Shown one piece after another: positions 38,049 through 45,382 of a stretch of 64,000 nucleotides of DNA. Within the stretch, counting starts at the first letter, position 1, and every line of letters starts with the position of its first letter. Source of the stretch: an uncultured Alphaproteobacteria bacterium (GTDB lineage Bacteria; Pseudomonadota; Alphaproteobacteria; Rhizobiales; Ancalomicrobiaceae); NCBI GenBank assembly GCA_937892955.1, contig CALBKH010000110.1:41429-105428 (forward strand), given 5' to 3'. Below the pieces are notes generated by a model. The model was not told the DNA's origin and ran no database searches. It worked only from the letters and a program-made list of their open reading frames with translations. The translations under genes were made by a program, and so were the position numbers.

Positions 38049-38891
38049 TCACGCCCGCGTCTCGAGCAACATCAGCCCGGCGGCCGTGTTGGAGATCGGG
38101 ATGTGATAGTTGCGATGGACTTCCGCGACCTTGTCGCCGAGAGCGCCGCGCATCGCCATCCACAGGATGAACTCCGCGCCCTGCGCGCCCGCCTCGCGCA
38201 CCAGATCGTGGATCGACAACTTCGCCAGTTCCTCCGGCTCGTCGACGATCTTGTCCATGCACATCAGGTCGAATTCCTTGTTGATGAACCCGGCGCGGGT
38301 GCCGTCGAGCTGATGCGACAGCCCACCGGTGCCGAGGATCACCACCTTCTCGTTGCCCGGGAAGGAAGAGATCGCCCGCCCGATCGCCTTGCCGAACTCG
38401 AAGCAGCGCTTCGGCGAGGCGAGCGGATGCTGCACCGTGTTGATGCAGATCGGGATGGTCTTGATCGGGTTCTCGGTGCGGTCGCCCCAGAACAGCTGCA
38501 CCGGCACGGTGAAGCCGTGGTCGACCGCCATCTCCTGGCACGAGCAGACGTCGAAGCCGTCGCCGACGACACCCTCGATGATGTGCCAGGAGAGCTCCGG
38601 ATGGCCCTCGAAAGAGCCGATGGTCGGGATGCCCCAGCCCTCGTCCTGGTTCTCGTAGGAAGGCGCCGCGCCGATCGAGAAGGTCGGCATCTTGTCGAGG
38701 AAGAAGTTGAGCCCGTGGTCGTTGTAGAACACCACCGCGACGTCCGGCTTCTTCTCCTTCAGCCAGCCGTGGACCGGCGGATAGCCGTCGAAGAACGGCT
38801 TCCAGTAGGGGTCGTCGAACATCTTCTTGGCGTAGGCGTTGCCGACCGCGGGGATGTGCGACGAGGTCAAGCCTCCGATGATCTCGGCCAT
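38049..38891 (-). CDS. ligB: Protocatechuate 4,5-dioxygenase beta subunit, copy 1 (class III extradiol)
   Basis: A 280-residue catalytic subunit that opens the ring of protocatechuate (or gallate) between C4 and C5. Fe(II) ligands fit LigB: His12 in GGLTSSHIPAVG, His59 in VVFYNDHGLNF, and the Glu in QGAEFILWMAMRG; the catalytic His is in ILGTGGLSHQL. Start at ATG 38891 puts the first ligand at position 12 as in LigB; a GTG at 38897 overlapping the ligA stop is an alternative. Forms a heteromer with the LigA encoded just upstream. Copy 2 is at 44514. Confidence 0.93.
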   Translation of the reverse strand: MAEIIGGLTSSHIPAVGNAYAKKMFDDPYWKPFFDGYPPVHGWLKEKKPDVAVVFYNDHGLNFFLDKMPTFSIGAAPSYENQDEGWGIPTIGSFEGHPELSWHIIEGVVGDGFDVCSCQEMAVDHGFTVPVQLFWGDRTENPIKTIPICINTVQHPLASPKRCFEFGKAIGRAISSFPGNEKVVILGTGGLSHQLDGTRAGFINKEFDLMCMDKIVDEPEELAKLSIHDLVREAGAQGAEFILWMAMRGALGDKVAEVHRNYHIPISNTAAGLMLLETRA

Positions 38892-38893
38892 GG

Positions 38894-39247
38894 TCACTCT
38901 CCCTGCTTACGGAGGAATTCCTTGAATTCCTCGACGGTCATACCGGTCTGCTGGGCGCCGACGTCCTGGACGGAGAGACCGAAGATGCCGGCGAACTTGG
39001 CGAGATAGTAGATGTTGCCGCCGGCATCGATGAGCTGCAGCACGTTGCGGGCGCGGATCGCCGCCTTCTGCTGCTCGTTCAGGCCGTAGCTCTCCATGTA
39101 GGCCTCTTCGTCCTTGCGGAAGGCCTCGCGGTTGACGGCGCTGTTGAACGAGAAGCACATCTTGTTGAGGGCATAGCCCTTCATAGCCATCCGGCCGTCG
39201 AACATGACGGTGCCGGGAATCTCTTCCTGGATCGTATGTGTGGACAT
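38894..39247 (-). CDS. ligA: Protocatechuate 4,5-dioxygenase alpha subunit, copy 1
   Basis: A 117-residue helical subunit that caps the active site of the LigB partner. LigA marks: IPGTVMFDGRMAMKGYALNKMC near the N-terminus in pieces, DEEAYMESYGLNEQQKAAI and LQLIDAGGNIYYLAKFAGI. It immediately precedes ligB in the minus-strand operon. No catalytic residues of its own are expected; the family binds substrate at the subunit interface. Confidence 0.93.
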   Translation of the reverse strand: MSTHTIQEEIPGTVMFDGRMAMKGYALNKMCFSFNSAVNREAFRKDEEAYMESYGLNEQQKAAIRARNVLQLIDAGGNIYYLAKFAGIFGLSVQDVGAQQTGMTVEEFKEFLRKQGE

Positions 39248-39281
39248 ACACTTCCTCCCGGTTGGTCCTTGGGCCGCGCCG

Positions 39282-40157
39282 TCATCGCGACCAGTAGAGA
39301 CGCATCGGATTGTCGACGAGGAGCGCCCTCTGCTCCTCCTGCGACGTCGCGATGCGCGGGATCATGTCCACCAACCAACCGTCGTCCGGCATGTGGGTGG
39401 TCATGTTGGGATGGGGCCAGTCGGTCCCCCACAGAACCCGATCGGGGAAGCGCTTCACCAGCTCCCGGCCGAAGGGGACGAAATCGTCGTAGGCAGGCGG
39501 CCCGACGACCGACAGCCGCTCGGGACACGTGACCTTCGACCAGATCCTGTCGTTCGCCGCCATCAGGTCGACGAAACGGCGGAAATCGGGATGGTCGACA
39601 CCCCTGGTCAGATCCGGCCGGCCCATGTGATCGACGACGATCACCGTCGGCAGGCTGTTCAGGAACGGGATGAGATCCGCGAGATCCTGCGCCTCGAAAT
39701 AGACGACGATGTGCCAGCCGAGCTTCGCGATCTTCTCGGCGATGCCGAGGTAGACCTCCTTCGGCGTCGCATCGACCAGACGCTTGACGAAGTTGAAGCG
39801 CACGCCGCGCACCCCCGCCGCGTCCATCTCCTCGAGCTCGGCCATGGTGACCTGCGGCCCGACCGAGGCGATGCCGCGGGCGAGATCGCCCGACGCCTTC
39901 AGCGCGTCGACCAGCGCCCGGTTGTCGTGGCCGTGGCAGGTCGCCTGGACGATGACGTTGCGGCTGAAGCCGAGGAAGTCGCGCAATTCGAAGAGCTTCT
40001 CCTTCGGCGCATCGCACGGCGTGTACTTGCGCTGCGGCGCGTAGGGGAAGACGTCGCCCGGACCGAAGACGTGGCAGTGCGCGTCCACCGCCCCGGCCGG
40101 CGGCACGTAGGCCGGCTTCGTCGGGTTCGGGTGGAACGGCATGTAGTTCGGATCCAT
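39282..40157 (-). CDS. ligI: 2-pyrone-4,6-dicarboxylate hydrolase
   Basis: A 291-residue amidohydrolase-fold enzyme that opens 2-pyrone-4,6-dicarboxylate to 4-oxalomesaconate. LigI signatures: PAGAVDAHCHVFGPGDVFPY with the HCH metal/substrate motif, then QRKYTPCDAPKEKL, VVDHMGRPD and WGTDWPHPN with the catalytic Asp. Length equals known LigI. It lies between ligA and ligK in the operon. Confidence 0.95.
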   Translation of the reverse strand: MDPNYMPFHPNPTKPAYVPPAGAVDAHCHVFGPGDVFPYAPQRKYTPCDAPKEKLFELRDFLGFSRNVIVQATCHGHDNRALVDALKASGDLARGIASVGPQVTMAELEEMDAAGVRGVRFNFVKRLVDATPKEVYLGIAEKIAKLGWHIVVYFEAQDLADLIPFLNSLPTVIVVDHMGRPDLTRGVDHPDFRRFVDLMAANDRIWSKVTCPERLSVVGPPAYDDFVPFGRELVKRFPDRVLWGTDWPHPNMTTHMPDDGWLVDMIPRIATSQEEQRALLVDNPMRLYWSR

Positions 40158-40236
40158 CGCCTCGTCCTTCCGGCGTTACGTCGAGCCTGCGGCCCGCATT
40201 CCGGTTCGTTCGCGTCCTCGTCTCGCCGAGGATCGA

Positions 40237-40908
40237 TCAGACGTATTTCAGGCCTTTCTCGGCCAGCCGCTCGCGCATCTTGTAGAGGTCGAGCCCGAGA
40301 ACACCGGCGTTGAGCTTCTCGCGCTTCTCGCCTTCCGCCGCGATGCGCGCCTGCGCCTTCTTCAGCACATCGGCCGCGTCGGCGCGCTTGACCACGCAGA
40401 CCCCGTCGTCGTCGGCGACGATCACGTCGCCCGGCTCGATGTGGGCCCCGGCGCAGACGACCGGCACGTTGACCGATCCCAGCGTCTCCTTGACCGTGCC
40501 CTGCGCCGACACGCACTTCGACCAGACGGGGAAGCCCATCTCGGTCAGATCGCGGATGTCGCGGACGCCCGCGTCGATGATCAGGCCGACGCCGCCGCGC
40601 GCCAACACCGAGCCGGCGAGGAGATCGCCGAAATAGCCGGCGTCCGACGGCGAGGTCGGAGCGACCACCATGATGTCGCCCGCCTGCATCTGCTCGACCG
40701 CGACGTGGATCATCCAGTTGTCGCACGGCGCCACCGACACGGTGACCGCCGAGGCCGCCACCCGGGCGCCGGAATAGATAGGCCGCATGTAGGCGGCGAG
40801 CAGGCCGATGCGCCCCTGCGCCTCGTGGACGGTCGCCACCCCGCACTCGGCGAGACCGGCGATCACATCCTTGTCGGCGCGCTCGATGGTCTGAACGACG
40901 ACGTTCAT
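40237..40908 (-). CDS. ligK: 4-carboxy-4-hydroxy-2-oxoadipate aldolase
   Basis: A 223-residue class II pyruvate aldolase of the HMG/CHA (RraA-like) family that splits 4-carboxy-4-hydroxy-2-oxoadipate to pyruvate and oxaloacetate. Marks: GVATVHEAQGRIGLLA near the N-terminus, GDIMVVAPTSPSDAGYFGDLLA, and the metal/substrate motif LIIDAGVRDIRDL. Start at 40908 (MNVVVQTIERAD) fits the family. Final step of the pathway, encoded 10 bases after galB. Confidence 0.94.
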   Translation of the reverse strand: MNVVVQTIERADKDVIAGLAECGVATVHEAQGRIGLLAAYMRPIYSGARVAASAVTVSVAPCDNWMIHVAVEQMQAGDIMVVAPTSPSDAGYFGDLLAGSVLARGGVGLIIDAGVRDIRDLTEMGFPVWSKCVSAQGTVKETLGSVNVPVVCAGAHIEPGDVIVADDDGVCVVKRADAADVLKKAQARIAAEGEKREKLNAGVLGLDLYKMRERLAEKGLKYV

Positions 40909-40918
40909 GATCGCGACC

Positions 40919-41650
40919 TCACAGCTCGTCGACGGTGCGCGGGAACATCGACTGGAAGCCCTCCGCGTACTTGGCGGCGCGCCCGCCCGCCTGACCACCG
41001 GAGTTGCGCTTGAAGTGGTTGGCGCGGTTCTCGGCGAGGTTGGTGTAGTAGTGCCAGAGGTGCTCCTGGCCCTCCATGCAGCGGATCGCCGCGAGCTTCT
41101 TGTCCCACACCTCGGTGATGTCGAGGAACACGTCCGGCTTCCACTGCATCTGCTCGGTCTGATGCGGCTCGAACAGGTAGAGCTGCGGCGCCCCGAGCAC
41201 CTTCTGCTCCGGGTTGTGGCCCCAGGCCTGAGCGATCATCCGGCACTCGAGCGCCCAGCGGGTCGCGTTCATGTGGTCGGTGTTGTAGGGGTCCCAGAGC
41301 GAGTGGCTCATCATGAAGGACGGCATCACGTCGCGGATCACATCGACCAGCCGGAACTTGGCGTCCTTGTCCATCTCGAGAGGATAGTCGCCGAGATCGA
41401 AGAACTGGATGTCGTGGGCATCGAGCGCCTTGGCCGCGTTCTCCGCCTCGATGCGGCGGGCCGTCTTCACCTTGTCGAGGGTGACGCCCGGCTCCTTCCA
41501 GATCTTGGCGCTCTCACCGCGCTCGCCGTAGGAGAGGCAGACGACCGTCACCTCGTATCCCTTGGCCTGATGCAGCGCGATCGCTCCGCCGGCGCGCCAG
41601 ACGAAGTCTGCGGCGTGTGCGCTGATCACCAGTGCGGTCTTCTTGCTCAT
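40919..41650 (-). CDS. galB: 4-oxalomesaconate hydratase, PIG-L fold (GalB type)
   Basis: A 243-residue protein of the PIG-L deacetylase fold. The sequence ALVISAHAADFVWRAGGAIAL, with HAADF in place of the HPDDE of true deacetylases, and DPYNTDHMNATRWALECRMIA match GalB, the zinc-dependent 4-oxalomesaconate hydratase of gallate degradation in Pseudomonas. It thus replaces the amidohydrolase-type LigJ of sphingomonads. First gene of the minus-strand arm, divergent from the LysR regulator. Start at 41650 (MSKKTALVI) is family-like. Confidence 0.9.
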   Translation of the reverse strand: MSKKTALVISAHAADFVWRAGGAIALHQAKGYEVTVVCLSYGERGESAKIWKEPGVTLDKVKTARRIEAENAAKALDAHDIQFFDLGDYPLEMDKDAKFRLVDVIRDVMPSFMMSHSLWDPYNTDHMNATRWALECRMIAQAWGHNPEQKVLGAPQLYLFEPHQTEQMQWKPDVFLDITEVWDKKLAAIRCMEGQEHLWHYYTNLAENRANHFKRNSGGQAGGRAAKYAEGFQSMFPRTVDEL

Positions 41651-41796
41651 GGACGCCCTCCTCGGCCGCGGGACTTCTCCCGCATTCTCATGGGCCGGAT
41701 CATTCGCCGTCGAGCCCCGGGACACCAGTTCGAAGTCTCCCCCTTCTCATAAGATCTTGCTATAAGCATCCCACACGAACGCCGGAGAGCCGTCCG
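41651..41796. promoter_or_regulatory. Divergent control region between galB and the LysR gene
   Basis: The 146-base gap is GC-rich except for CTCATAAGATCTTGCTATAAG (41746-41766, shown here as the only AT-rich patch). It includes TTGCTATA at 41757-41764, whose inverse TATAGCAA recurs before the DUF1932 gene at 43037. An LTTR site shared by both arms is likely. Confidence 0.5.
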
Positions 41797-43041
41797 ATGT
41801 GGACCGACGTGCCCAATCTGCGCCACCTGCGCGCCTTCGTCCTGGTGGCCGAATTCGGCGGCATCACCCGCGCCGCGCAGCGCATCCACCTCTCCCAGCC
41901 GGCGATCACCCAGGCGCTCGCCAAACTCGAGGAGCGCTTCGCCACCAAGCTCCTGGAATTCGCCTCCGACGGCGTCGCGCTGACCACCGCAGGCAGCTTG
42001 TTGCGCGATCGCGTCGCCCGCGCCCTCGAACTGATCGAAACCGGTGCCCGCGAGGCGCTGCGCGGCGAGGCGCGCCGGTCCGGCGGCGGCTTCGCCCATT
42101 TCGAACAGCTCCTCACTGTGGCTCAATTGCGGGCCCTCGCCGCCATGGCGACGACCCGCAACTTCTCCCTCGCCGCCCGCGAACTCGGCCTCTCGCAGCC
42201 CTCGGTCCATCGCGCCGCCCGCGATCTCGAGCGACTGACCGGCATGGCCATGTTCGTCGCCACCAAGCAAGGGGTCGACCTCACACCGGCGGCGGAGGTC
42301 TTCGCCCGCCACGCCGCGCTCGCCCATGCCGAATTGCAGCAGGGCTTCGCCGAGGTTTCCGACAGCCTCGGTCGCGACCCCGGCCTGATCGTCGTCGGCG
42401 CCATGCCCTTCGGCCGCACGAAACTGCTGCCCGACGCCCTCAATCATCTGACCCGCGAGCGCCCGCTCGCCCGCGTCCGCGTCATCTCCGCCCCCTATGA
42501 CGGCCTCCTCGGCCGGCTGCGCTACGGCATCATCGATTTCCTGCTCGGCGCTCTGCGCGATCCCCTGCCGATCGACGACGTCGTCCAGGAGGCGCTGCTC
42601 GACGATCCGCTCGCCATCGTCGCCCGCGCCGGCCACCCGCTCGTGTCGAAACCCGACGTGACCTACGACGACCTCCTCGCCTACCCCTGGGCGGTGCCCG
42701 GCGACGACACGCCGACCCGCGCCGCTTTCCACCAGATGTTCCCGGCGGAAGCCGAAAAACGTATGCCCGGCGGCATGTTGGAGACCAGTTCGCTGGTTCT
42801 GCTGCGTGGCGTGCTGACCGGCTCCGACCGCATCACCCTGCTCTCGGCGCGCCAGGCGCACTACGAGATCGAACAGGGACTGCTCGCCGTCGTGCCCTAT
42901 CCCGTCGCCCTCGGCAGCCGCCGCATCGGCCTCACCTATCGCCGCGGCTGGCGCCCGACGCCGACCCAGGCGATCCTCCTCGATCATCTGCGCCACGCCG
43001 TTCCGACCTATGAGGAGGCCGCCGTCGCCGACCATCTATAG
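41797..43041 (+). CDS. LysR-type regulator with two N-terminal HTH domains
   Basis: A 414-residue regulator. HTH 1 (about 7-66) shows NLRHLRAFVLVAEFGGITRA and LSQPAITQALAKLEE; a second, complete HTH (about 108-167) shows TVAQLRALAAMATTRNFSLA and LGLSQPSVHRAARDLE. The effector domain follows (about 185-405). Ordinary LysR proteins are about 300 residues with one HTH, so the extra 100 residues come from the duplicated HTH. It sits between the two diverging arms of the protocatechuate locus and is the obvious regulator of both. A LigR/PcaQ-type response to protocatechuate or a pathway product is inferred. Confidence 0.92.
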   Translation: MWTDVPNLRHLRAFVLVAEFGGITRAAQRIHLSQPAITQALAKLEERFATKLLEFASDGVALTTAGSLLRDRVARALELIETGAREALRGEARRSGGGFAHFEQLLTVAQLRALAAMATTRNFSLAARELGLSQPSVHRAARDLERLTGMAMFVATKQGVDLTPAAEVFARHAALAHAELQQGFAEVSDSLGRDPGLIVVGAMPFGRTKLLPDALNHLTRERPLARVRVISAPYDGLLGRLRYGIIDFLLGALRDPLPIDDVVQEALLDDPLAIVARAGHPLVSKPDVTYDDLLAYPWAVPGDDTPTRAAFHQMFPAEAEKRMPGGMLETSSLVLLRGVLTGSDRITLLSARQAHYEIEQGLLAVVPYPVALGSRRIGLTYRRGWRPTPTQAILLDHLRHAVPTYEEAAVADHL

Positions 43042-43059
43042 CAATTTCGAATGAATTGC
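43037..43059. promoter_or_regulatory. LTTR-like operator before the DUF1932-ligAB-ligC arm
   Basis: TATAGCAATT, seven-base centre, AATTGC: GCAATT and AATTGC form a perfect inverted repeat (43041-43046 and 43054-43059). TATAGCAA is shared, inverted, with the galB-lysR gap. It overlaps the lysR stop codon and lies about 80 bases before the next gene. Confidence 0.55.
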
Positions 43060-43139
43060 CGCAGGCTTCGACCTCGTGTTGCGAACGCCTCGCGTCTAAG
43101 ACGGAGCTTCGATCGCTCGCCGCCGAAAGAGGACGCGCC

Positions 43140-44075
43140 ATGGCCGAAGTGAACACCGCGGTTCCGGCCCGCATCGCCTTCATCGGCTTCGGCGAGGCCG
43201 CCCGCGCCTTCCTCGCCGGCTGGCGCCGCGAACCGGGGTTCGCGGCCGAGGTCACCGCCTTCGACGTCAAGACCGACGCCGCCGACCCGGCGGTGCGCGC
43301 CGCCAAGCTCGCCGACTACGCGAGCGACCGCGTGATCGGCGCGGCGACCGCCCGCGAGGCCGTCGCCGGCGCGACACTCGTCGTCTCGGTGGTCACCGCC
43401 GATCAGGCCCATGCCGCCGCCCTCTCGGTCGTCGGCAATCTCGCTCCGAACGCCATCTTCCTCGACTGCAACTCCTGCGCCCCGCAGGTGAAGGTGAAGT
43501 CGGCGGAGAAGATCGACGCGAGCGGCGGCCGTTATGTCGACGTCGCGGTGATGGCGCCGGTCCATCCGCGCCTGCACGAGACGCCGCTGCTGATTTCCGG
43601 CGGCAACGCCGAGACCGCCGCGCCGATGCTCGCCGCCCTCGCCATGTCGGCCGAGATCCAGCCCGGCCCGGTCGGATCGTCGTCGTCGATCAAGATGGTC
43701 CGCTCGATCATGATCAAGGGCATCGAGGCGCTGGTCTGTGAATGCGTCCTGTCGGGCCGGTTGGCCGGCGTCGACGACATCGTGCTGGCCACGCTCGAAG
43801 ACACCTTCCCCGGTTTCGACTGGAAGAAGCGCTCCGCCTACATGCTGGAGCGCGTCATGACCCACGGCGTCCGCCGCGCCGCCGAGATGCGCGAAGTGGC
43901 GCTGACCGTCGACCTCCTCGGCCTCGAGGGCCGCATGGCCCGCGCCATCGTCGATTGGCAGCAGGAGATCGGCGACCTGCATCTGAAGGCGTCCGACTTC
44001 GGCCCCGACCACGGCGCCCGCGCCGACGCCATCCTCGCCGCGCTGGGCAAGAAGCGCGCAGAGCGCCCCGAATGA
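43140..44075 (+). CDS. NAD(P)-dependent oxidoreductase with a DUF1932 domain
   Basis: A 311-residue protein. The N-terminal Rossmann domain (RIAFIGFGEAARAFLAGWR) is of the 6-phosphogluconate dehydrogenase/hydroxyisobutyrate family; the C-terminal helical part (SSIKMVRSIMIKGIEALVCE, then RRAAEMREVALTVDLLGL) is a DUF1932 domain. The catalytic Lys of the superfamily fits IKMVRS. It lies ahead of ligA copy 2 with a 40-base gap and is co-transcribed, so it probably acts on a pathway intermediate or side product. No step of the classical pathway needs it, since ligC is present. Start at 43140 has AAAGAGGA upstream. Confidence 0.82.
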   Translation: MAEVNTAVPARIAFIGFGEAARAFLAGWRREPGFAAEVTAFDVKTDAADPAVRAAKLADYASDRVIGAATAREAVAGATLVVSVVTADQAHAAALSVVGNLAPNAIFLDCNSCAPQVKVKSAEKIDASGGRYVDVAVMAPVHPRLHETPLLISGGNAETAAPMLAALAMSAEIQPGPVGSSSSIKMVRSIMIKGIEALVCECVLSGRLAGVDDIVLATLEDTFPGFDWKKRSAYMLERVMTHGVRRAAEMREVALTVDLLGLEGRMARAIVDWQQEIGDLHLKASDFGPDHGARADAILAALGKKRAERPE

Positions 44076-44115
44076 TCCGGCCGCCGGCCGCCCCTTCCTG
44101 CGAGAGGACGAGCGC

Positions 44116-44511
44116 ATGACCGCCGAACCCGACTACAAGGACATCCCCGGCACCTACGTCTTCGACGCCGAGCAGTCGAGGAAGGGCTACGGGCTCAACC
44201 AGTTCTGCATGTCGCTGCGCGGCGCCGCCAATCGCGACGCCTTCCGCGCCGACGAGGCCGGCTACCTGAAGCGCTTCGGCATGACGCCCGAGCAGGAGCA
44301 GTCGATCCTCACCCGCGACTGGAACCGCATGCTCGAGCTCGGCGGCAACATCTACTTCACCGCCAAGCTGGCGGCGACCGACGGCATCACCTTCCAGGAT
44401 CTCGCCGCCAAGATGACCGGCGTCGACCGCGACACCTATCGCGCCATGATGCTCGCCGGCGGCCGCCCGATCGAAGGCAACCGGTCCAAGAAAGAATGGG
44501 AGGGCCGCTGA
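44116..44511 (+). CDS. ligA: Protocatechuate 4,5-dioxygenase alpha subunit, copy 2
   Basis: A 131-residue LigA protein with IPGTYVFDAEQSRKGYGLNQF, DEAGYLKRFGMTPEQEQSIL and RMLELGGNIYFTAKLAATDG. It differs clearly from copy 1 at 38894 (for example GLNQFCMSLRGAANRDAF against ALNKMCFSFNSAVNREAF), so the two pairs are old paralogues, not a recent duplication. The C-terminus is 14 residues longer. It lies two bases before ligB copy 2. Confidence 0.92.
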   Translation: MTAEPDYKDIPGTYVFDAEQSRKGYGLNQFCMSLRGAANRDAFRADEAGYLKRFGMTPEQEQSILTRDWNRMLELGGNIYFTAKLAATDGITFQDLAAKMTGVDRDTYRAMMLAGGRPIEGNRSKKEWEGR

Positions 44512-44513
44512 TC

Positions 44514-45371
44514 ATGGCCGAGATCGTCGCCGCCGCCTTCACCTCGCACGTCCCCGCCATCGGCGTCGCCCTCGATACCGGCCATGACCGGGACGACTAT
44601 TGGCGTCCGGTCTTCGCCGGCTACGAGAAGGCCAAGGAGTGGATCGGGCAGGTGAAGCCCGACGTGGTCATCTGCGTCTACAACGACCACGCCACCGCCT
44701 TCGACCTCAGCCTGATCCCGACCTTCGCGCTCGGCTGTGCGGCCGAATTCCAGCCGGCCGACGAGGGGTGGGGTGCCCGCCCCGTGCCGGTGGTGAAGGG
44801 CCACCCCGAACTCGCCTGGCACATCGCCCAGTCGCTGGTCCTCGACGAGTTCGACATCACCATCGTCAACGACATGGAGGTCGACCACGGCCTGACCGTG
44901 CCGCTGTCGCTGATGTTCGGCAAGACCGACGCCTGGCCCTGCCCGGTGATTCCGCTCGCCGTCAACGTCGTGCAGTTCCCGCCGCCGACCGGCAACCGCT
45001 GTTTCAACCTCGGCAAGGCGATCCGCCGCGCCGTCGAGAGCTTCCCGGCCGATCTGAAGGTGGTGATCCTCGGCACCGGGGGCATGTCGCACCAGCTGCA
45101 GGCGCAACGCGCCGGCCTGATCAACGCCGACTTCGACAACCGCTTCCTCGACCTGCTCGAGACCGATCCGGTCGCCGCCACCCGCATCACCCACACCGAG
45201 TTCCTGCGCGAGTCCGGCTCCGAGGGCATCGAGCTGGTGATGTGGCTGGTCGCCCGCGGCGCCCTCGACGACACGGTCGAGACGGTCCATCGCTTCTATC
45301 ACGTGCCGGCGTCCAACACCGCCGTCGGCCATCTCATCCTGGAGAACGCTCGCGCCACTGCTGCCGAGTGA
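44514..45371 (+). CDS. ligB: Protocatechuate 4,5-dioxygenase beta subunit, copy 2 (class III extradiol)
   Basis: A 285-residue catalytic subunit. Fe(II) ligands: His12 in AAAFTSHVPAIG, a His in CVYNDHATAFD, and Glu in SEGIELVMWLVARG; catalytic His in ILGTGGMSHQL. It diverges from copy 1 in the substrate-side loops (PVVKGHPELAWH against IGSFEGHPELSWH) so a different ring-substitution preference is possible, for example gallate or 3-O-methylgallate against protocatechuate. Start at 44514 (MAEIVAAAF) aligns with copy 1. Confidence 0.92.
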   Translation: MAEIVAAAFTSHVPAIGVALDTGHDRDDYWRPVFAGYEKAKEWIGQVKPDVVICVYNDHATAFDLSLIPTFALGCAAEFQPADEGWGARPVPVVKGHPELAWHIAQSLVLDEFDITIVNDMEVDHGLTVPLSLMFGKTDAWPCPVIPLAVNVVQFPPPTGNRCFNLGKAIRRAVESFPADLKVVILGTGGMSHQLQAQRAGLINADFDNRFLDLLETDPVAATRITHTEFLRESGSEGIELVMWLVARGALDDTVETVHRFYHVPASNTAVGHLILENARATAAE

Positions 45372-45382
45372 GGGAGGTTTCG

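Noticed and set aside
40919..41650. PIG-L protein considered as an N-acetylglucosamine deacetylase
   Set aside because: The HPDDE zinc motif is HAADF here, as in GalB, and the gene lies between ligK and the regulator of ring-cleavage genes.
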